Shown: piece after piece, positions 43,486-50,690 of the stretch
How positions within the stretch are numbered: the first letter of the stretch is position 1
Layout: each line of letters opens with the position of its first letter
Assembly (NCBI GenBank): GCA_036310005.1
Contig: JAXJSP010000005.1
Span: 1 to 52,306, forward strand
Length of the DNA: 52,306 nucleotides
Source: JAXJSP01 sp036310005
GTDB lineage: Bacteria > Bacillota > Clostridia > Oscillospirales > Acutalibacteraceae
Direction of reading: 5' to 3'
Translations under genes and position numbers: made by a program
The notes under the pieces: model-generated
Database searches by the model: none
Told to the model about the DNA's origin: nothing
Seen by the model: the letters and a program-made list of their open reading frames with translations, nothing else

Positions 43486-43785
43486 CTAAACCTTATGGTT
43501 GCGAAGTCGGTTGTTTTGCCCCTTGGCAAATTTGCTTGCCGCCGCCCGTCGCTTATCGCTATACGGTTCGGTCAACCGAAAGCAAAACCGACCTTTCGCA
43601 ACCTCAAAGTAAAGACCGCCATCTTCCGTATCATCGGTAAGCTTACATAAGTCAGGATGCTTTTTGGCATAGGCGGTCAATCTGTTTTTGAGATCGGTGT
43701 TATATGTTCTAACCATAATCCACCGACTCGCTTCATCGAAAAATATCTCTGTAGTCTTTTGCGATTTTTTAAGTCCTGTTTTCAC
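43486..43785 (-). CDS. Conserved small protein of integrative elements
   Basis: 99 aa. Similar small proteins (TTEIFFDEAS near the start, YNTDLKNRLTAYAKKHPDLC, and a basic RLTEPYSDKRR end) accompany many Firmicute integrative elements; no function is known to me. GTG start with AAGGAG 9 bp upstream; the ATG close by runs into a stop. First gene of the relaxase operon as far as can be seen. Confidence 0.78.
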   Translation of the reverse strand: MKTGLKKSQKTTEIFFDEASRWIMVRTYNTDLKNRLTAYAKKHPDLCKLTDDTEDGGLYFEVAKGRFCFRLTEPYSDKRRAAASKFAKGQNNRLRNHKV

Positions 43786-44101
43786 AATTTCATACTCCTT
43801 TCTAAAAATAGCTTGATTTTTTCTTGTTTTTGTAAGTAGGGCATTTTTGAGCGATTTTCCTCAGTTCAAGACCTGAAGAAAATGCGGATTTTTGAATATA
43901 AACACCCCAAATGATGCGGATATCGTCAAACCCTTTTCTATTTGAAAAAGTTCGACTTTTACAGCTCAAGAGCCATTTTGCCGTTTCTCCCCAAATGTCG
44001 TTCCTAACCCCTTTTTCAGCGGCGTTGTTTCGCTCGTATCATCGCAAAATCATATCCCATTCGGACGGTTATTCGGTTGTTAAGTACAAGTGGCTTTTAA
44101 T

Positions 44102-44208
44102 TACCCCTCAATAAGTAGCCAGCGAAAAGGGGTAAAATATTCGATTTTTGCAAAAATTTCTCGAAAAAATTTTTATCCCTCAATTAGTAGGCAGCGAGAA
44201 GGGCTAAA
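44102..44208. repeat. Two tandem hairpins with a shared 19-nt loop
   Basis: Copy 1: TTACCCCT (44102-44109), loop CAATAAGTAGCCAGCGAAA, AGGGGTAA (44129-44136). Copy 2: TTATCCCT (44174-44181), loop CAATTAGTAGGCAGCGAGA, AGGGCTAA (44201-44208). The loops have equal length and 16 of 19 bases in common; the starts are 72 bp apart. They lie in the untranslated stretch 43786-44283, where I see no gene. A protein-binding or replication role is possible. Confidence 0.65.
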
Positions 44209-44283
44209 AATCCAACCTTTTCAAAAAACTTTTCTATCTAACGTCAAAAATCTTCGATTTTATGCATAGTTTTTCGAAGAAAG

Positions 44284-44370
44284 GCAAAACAAAAAAGCCG
44301 CTACACAGACATCAAGAATCGGCGGGAGCTTTGCTCTCGCTTCAAAATGATGTTCTATGTAACGGCTTTG
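44284..44370 (-). terminator. Terminator within the leader before the mob operon
   Basis: AAAGCCGTTACATAG ... CTGTGTAGCGGCTTT long imperfect stem with an inner second hairpin, followed on the minus strand by TTTTTTGTTTTG. Confidence 0.75.
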
Positions 44371-44533
44371 AAATTCAAAGACGGGACTGTTTTCGCACCC
44401 ATTCACTCGCTAACAGTACCAAAACGCATAGAGTGGTGGGTGTCGGTATTTTCTCTTAGCATACCGCTGGCATTGGGTGGCTTTGCCACATCTCAATCTT
44501 ACATCGTATTCAGTTGTGCCCCTCATTTAAGGG
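44284..44533 (-). ncRNA. Structured leader RNA or small RNA with intrinsic terminator
   Basis: Minus-strand transcript starting after the promoter at 44540-44568. In order: CCCCT/AGGGG hairpin at the 5' end; GTGGC-AAA-GCCAC; CGGTAT/ATACCG; CACCCA..ACTC with GAGT..TGGGTG; a competing ACTGTT/AACAGT pair; the palindrome CTTTGAATTTCAAAG; and a long imperfect terminator stem (44348-44369 with 44294-44314, inner GCGAGAGC-AAA-GCTCCCGC) followed by TTTTTTGTTTT. The palindrome overlaps the first bases of the terminator stem. This suits attenuation of the downstream mob operon, or a free RNA of about 245 nt. No Rfam family is recognised. Confidence 0.6.
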
Positions 44534-44539
44534 GACTAT

Positions 44540-44568
44540 ATTATACCATAAAACCCGCCGCAAATCAA
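44540..44568 (-). promoter_or_regulatory. Promoter of the mob leader RNA
   Basis: On the minus strand TTGATT (44568-44563), 17 bp, TATAAT (44545-44540). It lies within the inverted repeat AAAACCCG/CGGGTTTT (44550-44587), which may also end the VanZ operon. Confidence 0.7.
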
Positions 44569-44640
44569 GAAATTTACGACGGGTTTTGAATATTTTTCGG
44601 ATTTGTGGGGAATACTATTTAGCTCTCAGATATCATCTGT

Positions 44641-45354
44641 TCATATTTTTTGTTCATCGCTTGAAATAAGTATGTTAATAATTCTCTTGATTGGTTTTGC
44701 CTTTAATATTATAAATGCAATGCAAGCACCGAAAACATTAAGAATCAAATCGTCAATATCGCACGATCCGGTCACGAAAATCAATTGAAGTAATTCGATT
44801 ACTATAACTGTTACAGATGTAGAAAGCACAAAATATTTAAATTTCTCACTTTTTTGAATAAACATTGGTAAAAACAAAGCCATTGGAGTCAAGGCGACTA
44901 AGTTACCCAATAAATTAGTTACTATAGTTGAAAAATTCATACTTTGAGTTAACAGAGCTCTTATATATTCAAAAATGGTAGCAAAAGGAATAATGTTAAA
45001 TGAATTTGTCAGATAGTTTTTTAATAGCACTCGGTCTGATAAAATAAAGTTAATATGTCCATTTCTGCCAAACATAGGATCGAATAATGTAAAAGTTAAA
45101 AGCAGAGATAAGTATAAAACGAAAAAAACAAAAAATGTTATCTTCATAACTTTATTTTTGCTTATTATTGGTGTTTTGCATAATATACGGCTACCGATAT
45201 ATGCAAACACACAGAATATTCCGAGTAAGAACAATCTACCTTCTGGGCTCAATAAAATTCGTGGAAAAATATCAGCAAGCATATATACAACTATGCTAAT
45301 GGTTGCTATTAAATAAAATGGTATTGATACGAGTATAAATTTTATTTTTCTCAT
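44641..45354 (-). CDS. VanZ-like membrane protein
   Basis: 237 aa with about six TM helices. VanZ hallmarks: SFNIIPFATI, NLLGNLVALTPMALFLP and ELLQLIFVTGSCDIDDLILNVFG. VanZ of Tn1546 lowers teicoplanin susceptibility, and relatives alter response to other envelope-active agents. It overlaps the SEDS gene by ATGA, so both are co-translated. Third gene of the PadR operon. Confidence 0.9.
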   Translation of the reverse strand: MRKIKFILVSIPFYLIATISIVVYMLADIFPRILLSPEGRLFLLGIFCVFAYIGSRILCKTPIISKNKVMKITFFVFFVLYLSLLLTFTLFDPMFGRNGHINFILSDRVLLKNYLTNSFNIIPFATIFEYIRALLTQSMNFSTIVTNLLGNLVALTPMALFLPMFIQKSEKFKYFVLSTSVTVIVIELLQLIFVTGSCDIDDLILNVFGACIAFIILKAKPIKRIINILISSDEQKI

Positions 45355-46691
45355 TCTTCATCCATCCCTTCAAATGATAATTTTGATATGATTTCATCTA
45401 TTTTTTGTCGTGTGATTAAAGGTTTCGTCACCCTGTCTACCATAATTTCCTCATTTCTAAATACCGATAAAAGTATTCCTAACATTGCAAAATTAATCAG
45501 ATTGGCAAACGAGCCATATGATACGAACGGTAAAACCGACAGTGTCGAATTTACTATTCCAAGATTTGATAAAATGTATAATGTTATTTGAACCGTAAAA
45601 ACTCCAGTAATTGATAGAGTAAACAATTGGCCTAATACACTTTTTTGTTTTATTGCTGCATTTAAACAGATAATAATTAACGCATAAAACAATGCTACCA
45701 TAAATCCAAAGGCAAGCCATCCATAACGATATAATATAAATGCCAAGATATAGTCCGTATGAAAAATGTCCGGAAAAGGACTTGACAATGTGTTTGCTTG
45801 GCCAATCATCTTTGCGTTTAGTGTCATCTCTTGTAAAAGATTTGGAATATATCCCGCACCAAGTTCGTCATTTGTAGAAACATACCCTAATATTGATAGA
45901 ATACCTTCTCGTGTGCTTGGTATAGTGAATATAACTATAATCATCAATATAAACGGGGAAAGGCATAATAATAATCCTATGCTTCTTTTAATGTTGAACC
46001 ATTTTCTGTATATCGAAACAGGCGTTATTATTAAGGCTATAAACAAACACAGAATAATTCCCAAAATATTGTTTGTAAAATGACAAAATACAAGTAATGT
46101 AAGCGTAAAAAGTGTGTTTATTGCAATTCCGAAATATCCTCTTGTCCTGAAATGATAGATAGAACACGAAAGAGCAAGCGGATATAATAAAGCAATATAA
46201 TATTTAAAACTTATGTAAAATGGAAAAATACACAAAATAACGGAAAGAAAAAATACGGTTACATAAAAATGAAATGAATATTTCGATAATATCGTAAAAT
46301 CAATGAAATATGTGACCGTCAGTATTGCAATCCCCAATATGTACGAGACAATTTGTGGAGCTATATTGGCTGAAATACTTCCCGAAAGAATTATGATGGA
46401 TTGTATCAATATACCAACAAAAGATAGAATGCCAAGAATAATAAAACAGACAAGTTGATTCTTGGGTCTGTGAATTCTATCCAATTCCGTTCCTATGTAT
46501 GTTGCATCACCGAAATCATTTATGGCTTTATCTGTAGCATCTGCTTCTGTATATCCTGAGTTAATATACTCATCACGTTGCTCTATTAAATGATTTTCGA
46601 TTTCTCCAAACACAGTTTTATGCGTTTTCTTCCATCGGATCTGATTGCAAACTATGTTACAAAAATCTGATATTTTATTATCTTGTTGCAA
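45351..46691 (-). CDS. SEDS (FtsW/RodA/SpoVE-like) protein with permease-prefix domain
   Basis: 446 aa. Residues about 5-70 form a permease prefix domain (GEIENHLIEQRDEYINSGYTE, AINDFGD), which is also found on transporters paired with PadR regulators. About ten TM helices follow. The catalytic Asp of SEDS glycan polymerases is kept in FHTDYILAFILYRYGW, so enzyme activity is plausible. TTG start with GGAGG 8 bp upstream, overlapping the PadR gene by 14 bp. As mobile cargo it could supply drug-tolerant glycan synthesis. Confidence 0.87.
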   Translation of the reverse strand: MQQDNKISDFCNIVCNQIRWKKTHKTVFGEIENHLIEQRDEYINSGYTEADATDKAINDFGDATYIGTELDRIHRPKNQLVCFIILGILSFVGILIQSIIILSGSISANIAPQIVSYILGIAILTVTYFIDFTILSKYSFHFYVTVFFLSVILCIFPFYISFKYYIALLYPLALSCSIYHFRTRGYFGIAINTLFTLTLLVFCHFTNNILGIILCLFIALIITPVSIYRKWFNIKRSIGLLLCLSPFILMIIVIFTIPSTREGILSILGYVSTNDELGAGYIPNLLQEMTLNAKMIGQANTLSSPFPDIFHTDYILAFILYRYGWLAFGFMVALFYALIIICLNAAIKQKSVLGQLFTLSITGVFTVQITLYILSNLGIVNSTLSVLPFVSYGSFANLINFAMLGILLSVFRNEEIMVDRVTKPLITRQKIDEIISKLSFEGMDEE

Positions 46692-47025
46692 AACTTAATC
46701 CTCCGTTTAGGACTCTGTTAACGGCTGTTGAATATTCGTGCCATTCCTTTTCTTTTATCTTCAAAACATCTTTTCCTTTTTCGGTTAAATGATAATATTT
46801 TCTCGTGCGTTCACTTGCTGTAGATTCCTCGTACGATTCTACTATACCATTTTTTTCAAGATTGTGTAAAAGAGGATAGAGTGTTCCTGCTTTTAAGTCA
46901 AAAGTATGGTTTGATTTCTTCGCTAAATTAGAAATCATTTCATAACCATACATATCTTTTTCCTCTAATAATTTCAAAATTAAAACAGTCGTGCTTCCTG
47001 TAAGCAAACTTTTATCAATAGACAT
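46678..47025 (-). CDS. PadR-family transcriptional regulator
   Basis: 115 aa, N-terminal winged helix: GSTTVLILKLLEEKDMYGYEMI, then AGTLYPLLHNLEKNGIV and a C-terminal helix for dimerization. PadR proteins repress operons induced by drugs or other small molecules. It heads a three-gene operon with the SEDS and VanZ-like genes. Its ribosome binding site is a run of nine G (47040-47032), 7-15 bp before the ATG. Confidence 0.93.
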   Translation of the reverse strand: MSIDKSLLTGSTTVLILKLLEEKDMYGYEMISNLAKKSNHTFDLKAGTLYPLLHNLEKNGIVESYEESTASERTRKYYHLTEKGKDVLKIKEKEWHEYSTAVNRVLNGGLSFATR

Positions 47026-47042
47026 AATTTACCCCCCCCCAC

Positions 47043-47089
47043 TATATAGATGGCCTATATATTATATATCGATTATCTATATATGTCAA
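47043..47089 (-). promoter_or_regulatory. Promoter and likely PadR operator of the cargo operon
   Basis: On the minus strand TTGACA (47089-47084), 17 bp, TATAAT (47066-47061), full consensus. The inverted pair TATATAGAT (47043-47051) and ATCTATATA (47075-47083) brackets the -10, as expected for autorepression by PadR. Confidence 0.82.
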
Positions 47090-47101
47090 GGAGAAAATAT
47101 A

Positions 47102-47133
47102 AACTGCGGTAGGGAGAAAACCCTACCGCAGTT
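47102..47133. terminator. Terminator after tnpV
   Basis: AACTGCGGTAGGG (47102-47114) pairs with CCCTACCGCAGTT (47121-47133); on the minus strand TATATTTTC follows. It separates tnpV from the cargo promoter. Confidence 0.75.
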
Positions 47134-47138
47134 GTGTA

Positions 47139-47513
47139 TTAGGTAAAAATTAACTCTGTATTTACGATTTCTGTGACTTTGTTGCGGATGTTATTCATCC
47201 AAGCAACCCATTCCATTTGATTATCCGCCTTGAGCTTTTCCGTCACGCCTTCACGCTCCGCCATCTGTTTTACGAGCCGAAAAAACATATCCTCAGCCTG
47301 TTTGTCAATGTCTGCAAGATAACCGTTCAACTTGCCATTTGTTAGCAGATTGGTGTATCGCACCTTGTGATGTTGCTTGATGTACCGTAGGTGTCGTTGT
47401 CCCCATACACCAATAGGTTGTTCTTCTTGTTCAGCAGGCAAAAGATCAGGTAAATAATAATCTCCAACCTTTGTATATGTACCGCCCATTTGCTCAAATA
47501 TAGTCTTTTTCAT
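47139..47513 (-). CDS. tnpV: Transposon-encoded protein TnpV
   Basis: 124 aa. GGTYTKVGDYYLPDL near the start, IGVWGQRHLRYIKQHHKVRY and the LAEREGVTEKLKA-like region are TnpV family features; the role in Tn4451 is not known. AGGAGGG precedes the ATG. Last gene of a small minus-strand set with the two next genes. Confidence 0.92.
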   Translation of the reverse strand: MKKTIFEQMGGTYTKVGDYYLPDLLPAEQEEQPIGVWGQRHLRYIKQHHKVRYTNLLTNGKLNGYLADIDKQAEDMFFRLVKQMAEREGVTEKLKADNQMEWVAWMNNIRNKVTEIVNTELIFT

Positions 47514-47517
47514 AATT

Positions 47518-47697
47518 TTAACCCTCCGTATATCTAATCTTAAATCTCTTTTGTTTTGCGTTAATGACTTTTAGCAGGACTTCGTCAACTGCATCGGTAT
47601 ACCGCCCCCCTTTAATGAGAGCGTTCCGTTTGTCATTAAGAGCGTTGATGATAATGCCTCTTTCGTATTCGTTAAATACTATGTAATACTTTTTCAT
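47518..47697 (-). CDS. Small element-encoded protein, 59 aa
   Basis: Unknown function. Starts MKKYYIVFNEYERGI and ends KRFKIRYTEG; similar short proteins travel with TnpV-bearing elements. The ATG at 47697 lies 8 bp after GGAG; an ATG at 47703 overlaps the upstream stop but is too close to that site. Confidence 0.72.
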   Translation of the reverse strand: MKKYYIVFNEYERGIIINALNDKRNALIKGGRYTDAVDEVLLKVINAKQKRFKIRYTEG

Positions 47698-47702
47698 TAT
47701 CA

Positions 47703-48002
47703 TCACTCCTTCAAGAGATCCTCGAACGGAGCATCTGTTCCGATAAAGGTGTCGTATGTAAATTTCGCACCTAACCGAAAACCCATTATGAAACTGTCTA
47801 ATGTGGATTCGCCGTTTACAACACTCCAAGCATTTGCAAAATTAAGAAACAACTTCTTGTTTTCATCATCCAATGCCGCTGTCAGCTTTTCCTCGTTGTT
47901 CATCAAAATTTCCATCTGCTTCTGAACAGCATTGTTTTGCTTTGTGCTACGTGCTTGTGGGTCGAGATTTCCGTAGAAAAATTCTTCAATAAAGTTTGCC
48001 AT
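47703..48002 (-). CDS. Small element-encoded protein (DUF6809-like), 99 aa
   Basis: MANFIEEFFYGNLDPQ start, a long amphipathic helix with heptad character (about 25-60) and FIMGFRLGAKF near the end match small DUF6809-type proteins common in Firmicute mobile elements. No known function. GGAGG precedes the ATG. First gene of the tnpV set. Confidence 0.75.
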   Translation of the reverse strand: MANFIEEFFYGNLDPQARSTKQNNAVQKQMEILMNNEEKLTAALDDENKKLFLNFANAWSVVNGESTLDSFIMGFRLGAKFTYDTFIGTDAPFEDLLKE

Positions 48003-48055
48003 TGTGTAATCCTCCGTTATGAATTGAATTATCCTTACAATTCAATCATTCTGGC

Positions 48056-48122
48056 TGACTACAAAAGCCGAAGGGAGACAACTTCCTTACGGAGTGTCTC
48101 CCTTGCGTGTCTTTTCTTTTTC
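48056..48122 (-). repeat. Dispersed hairpin repeat, right copy (inverted)
   Basis: Read on the minus strand: GAAAAAGAAAAGACACGC (48122-48105) identical to the left copy, then a 10-bp stem AAGGGAGACA / TGTCTCCCTT (48104-48095, 48080-48071) around CTCCGTAAGGAAGT, then GGCTTTTGTAGTCA. The stem bases differ from the left copy but pairing is kept. Confidence 0.8.
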
Positions 48123-48139
48123 TGGCAAGTTGCGCCGAT

Positions 48140-50386
48140 TTAGATATCTTTTTTGATTTGTACAATTTTGTAGGTACCGCTGACAATCGTTTTTGAACAC
48201 GCTCTGTTTTCAAAACAGAAGTTCGGGCCTATCTCTATGGTTGCGATGATGTCTTTGGGAATTTTTACATCGAGAATAATCTCTTTTCCTTCTCGTTTCC
48301 ACGATACAGCAATTGTCCCCGCCGGAGCTTCGTGAAAAGCTGTTGCGTGATCAAGTGCCTCAATAAATGCCGGCTTTAATTTTAGGGAGTTTACATTGTG
48401 CTTATCGGGATTTAACTGAATTCCAACAATGCATTTGATAAACCATGCGCTGATATCACCCCAAAAATGGTGGTTCATTGAAGAAACATTATCAGGATAG
48501 AAATTTTCCCAAAGTGTTGTTGCCCCTCGCTTTAACCAGTTTCCATAAGATGGGTAGTCATCACGAGTAATCATCTTAAAAGCAAGATCGCTGTAACCAA
48601 ACTGGCTGAGAACGTGGAATATGACTTTGCCGCCAAGAACGCCTACGTCAATGTGGTCGTCCATTGTGTGAATCATCTCCAGGAGTTTATCAAAAGCAAC
48701 CGTTTGCTCTGACGCACGAAATATATTATAGTATAAGCACATAGCTTGACTGCTTTGACAATCGCCCAGGGCACACATGGTATTGAAATCAATCAGATTT
48801 GTCCGTATTGCCTCTTTGTAATTTTTGGCTTCCTTGCGGGCAAATTCAGCTTGTTCATGCATTTCTATCGCATCAAGCATTTCGGATATTTTATTCGCAG
48901 TATCCATAGCCATAATCGAATCGGTAAGAATAAGGGGTGCTTTTGGTTCAATTCCGCCAATGTGGCACCAGTCTCCAAGGCCGATTTCCAGAAGTCCGTT
49001 TTTGTCAACGCGCGTCCTTAAATACTTCAGGTATGCAATAAAGGAAGGCGCTGAATCTCTGATCATTTCGGTTTGACCGCGGTAAATGTATGTAAAATAC
49101 GGAATCTGCGCTAAAACACAGTCCCACGCGGGGCCGTTTCCCCAATCAAACCCCCAACCGCACGTAGGAACAATCCCGGGCAGAGCACCGTCTTCGCGCT
49201 GGGCTTTGCATATGTTTCGCATCCATTCTCGGTAATTACGCTCAGGGTCAAAGTTTAACAGCGCCGCCTCGCAGGTAAGCGCAGCATCAGCTGTCCATCC
49301 GTTTTTTTCACGCTGAGGGCAGTCGGTTGGAAAGTGATAAAAATTAGAAAGAATACTCCGTCTTGTTAATTGCTGAAGCGCCGTTGCTATGCTATCAGAG
49401 CAAGTGAAATCTCCGCGCGTATTAAGTTGGGTATGATAAACAAGGTAAGTAAGAAGATCTTTTGTTGCTTGTTTTTTTGTAATGCCACTGACCTTTACAT
49501 ATCTAAATCCGTGGTAGGTAAAAGTAGGGCGATATTCTTCTGTGCCAATACCCGAGCAAATGTAAGTATCCTTGTGCACGATGTGTTTGTCGCGCTCCCA
49601 ATGCTCACGAACAAACCAAACCTGCTCTAAATTCAAATCACCGTTTCTCAGAGAATCTGCGTGCTGCATTTCAATTTTCTGATCTTTTGTACCATTAATG
49701 CGCAAGCGGCAAACTCCGGCGTTGGACTGGCCAAAATCGTAAATATAACTGCCGTCTTCGCAAGGTAAAATCTCGACGGGAGAAATCTCTTGATGCTTGA
49801 CGATAGGAGCTATATCTGCCGAGCGCAGCTCACCTTTTGGAGCGATAGCGGGTAAGGCGGACTCCCAAGAAGAATCGTCAAAGTCTTTTTGACACCACCC
49901 ATCAAGTTCATAATTGGCATTATAGACCTCACCAAAGCGGTAATCATCGCTTTTTATTGGTGAGGGTTTCACCTTAAAGTTTTCGTCGCTGCAAAGCAAG
50001 ACATTTTCGCCCTGAGTAACATATAAGGAAAACATAGGAGCGCTTCTGAAAGATGCCTTATCAAAATCCCAGATATGTCCACCGGGATTGTTTTGGAAGC
50101 CATTTCCAAGCAAAATGCCAAACACATTTTCACCCACATCAAGCAGAACTTCATATTCATCGTAATAGATGTAATCGTTTGTATTGCTGATATAGGGGGA
50201 TAAAAAACCTTTTGTTATATTCTTTCCATTAAAATAAATTTCATAGAATCCGCATACCGCGACAGTGATCTTGGCAATGGCAGAATGATCTGAATGAAAT
50301 GTCCGTCTGAAATAGTAAGCAGGTACATTCTTTTCAAAAGTATTATATTGTTCGGTTGCTTTTATAAAGTTGTTATTTGAAAACAT
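48140..50386 (-). CDS. Alpha-L-rhamnosidase, GH78
   Basis: Releases L-rhamnose from glycosides or oligosaccharides; no signal peptide, so cytoplasmic. 748 aa: N-terminal beta-sandwich domains (to about 300), then the (alpha/alpha)6 catalytic barrel with DCPQREKNGWTADA, holding the Asp and the acid Glu, and the base Glu in TTLWENFYP; a C-terminal beta domain follows. Somewhat shorter than many GH78 enzymes (900 or more). GAGAGG precedes the ATG. Confidence 0.93.
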   Translation of the reverse strand: MFSNNNFIKATEQYNTFEKNVPAYYFRRTFHSDHSAIAKITVAVCGFYEIYFNGKNITKGFLSPYISNTNDYIYYDEYEVLLDVGENVFGILLGNGFQNNPGGHIWDFDKASFRSAPMFSLYVTQGENVLLCSDENFKVKPSPIKSDDYRFGEVYNANYELDGWCQKDFDDSSWESALPAIAPKGELRSADIAPIVKHQEISPVEILPCEDGSYIYDFGQSNAGVCRLRINGTKDQKIEMQHADSLRNGDLNLEQVWFVREHWERDKHIVHKDTYICSGIGTEEYRPTFTYHGFRYVKVSGITKKQATKDLLTYLVYHTQLNTRGDFTCSDSIATALQQLTRRSILSNFYHFPTDCPQREKNGWTADAALTCEAALLNFDPERNYREWMRNICKAQREDGALPGIVPTCGWGFDWGNGPAWDCVLAQIPYFTYIYRGQTEMIRDSAPSFIAYLKYLRTRVDKNGLLEIGLGDWCHIGGIEPKAPLILTDSIMAMDTANKISEMLDAIEMHEQAEFARKEAKNYKEAIRTNLIDFNTMCALGDCQSSQAMCLYYNIFRASEQTVAFDKLLEMIHTMDDHIDVGVLGGKVIFHVLSQFGYSDLAFKMITRDDYPSYGNWLKRGATTLWENFYPDNVSSMNHHFWGDISAWFIKCIVGIQLNPDKHNVNSLKLKPAFIEALDHATAFHEAPAGTIAVSWKREGKEIILDVKIPKDIIATIEIGPNFCFENRACSKTIVSGTYKIVQIKKDI

Positions 50387-50413
50387 TTTATCATTCCTCT
50401 CTTAATATGTTCT

Positions 50414-50442
50414 ATAATACCAACTTTTGTTATTTAGTTCAA
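50414..50442 (-). promoter_or_regulatory. Promoter of the rhamnosidase gene
   Basis: On the minus strand TTGAAC (50442-50437), 17 bp, TATTAT (50419-50414), 27 bp before the ATG. Confidence 0.68.
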
Positions 50443-50502
50443 GTCCTCCACGAAAGCTGTTTTGGGTTTAGAATATCTATAAAATTCTACTGCAAAAATT
50501 TG

Positions 50503-50545
50503 TATAGAAAAAGTCCAAAACCGTTTTGGTTTCGAACTTTTCTGA
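50503..50545 (-). terminator. Likely terminator of tRNA-Pro
   Basis: On the minus strand CCAAAA-CGG-TTTTGG with outer AAAAGT/ACTTTT pairing, followed by a T-run; about 35 bp after the tRNA 3' end. Confidence 0.6.
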
Positions 50546-50572
50546 CCCGATATCTAAATCGGTTCGCATTGT

Positions 50573-50649
50573 TGGTCGGGATGACAGGACTCGAACCTGC
50601 GGCATCCTGCTCCCAAAGCAGGCGCTCTACCAAACTGGGCTACATCCCG
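50573..50649 (-). tRNA. tRNA-Pro (anticodon UGG)
   Basis: 77 nt including an encoded CCA (50575-50573). The acceptor stem CGGGATG pairs with CATCCCG, discriminator A. The anticodon stem-loop CCTGC-TTTGGGA-GCAGG reads UGG, and the T arm has GGTTCGAGTCC. All arms fold. Confidence 0.97.
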
Positions 50650-50655
50650 AAATTT

Positions 50656-50686
50656 TGCGTTCTCAGGCATCAACCCTGAGAACGCA
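50656..50686 (-). terminator. Hairpin between the DUF4832 gene and tRNA-Pro
   Basis: TGCGTTCTCAGG (50656-50667) pairs with CCTGAGAACGCA (50675-50686), 12 bp. On the minus strand AAAATTTC follows rather than a T-run, so it may be a weak terminator or a processing site. Confidence 0.55.
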
Positions 50687-50690
50687 GGAA

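Larger units (their letters stand above)
40008..48055 (-). mobile_element. Tn4451-family mobilizable element with envelope-resistance cargo
   Basis: The content between the two hairpin repeats is a coherent mobile unit: large serine recombinase, TnpW, Pre/Mob relaxase, small element proteins, cargo operon (PadR, SEDS protein, VanZ-like) and TnpV, all on the minus strand. The tnpX-tnpV-tnpW-mob set is that of Tn4451/Tn4453. The exact ends are not resolved: such recombinases leave only a GA dinucleotide at each side. The limits given are the inner edges of the repeats, not proven ends. No conjugation channel genes are present, so transfer would need a helper element. Confidence 0.8.

Noticed and set aside
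44347..44589. Plus-strand ORF of 80 codons opposite the leader RNA
   Set aside because: No ribosome binding site, no recognisable protein, and it overlaps the hairpins of the minus-strand leader.
48021..48046. ATTGAATT/AATTCAAT inverted repeat as the right end of the element
   Set aside because: It is AT-rich, close to the start of a gene, and has no matching partner at the left side; it may simply be an operator.
39938..48122. The 18-bp inverted repeats as terminal repeats of a DDE transposon
   Set aside because: The element carries a serine recombinase, which does not use such ends, and the repeats extend into a hairpin family of their own. No target duplication was seen.
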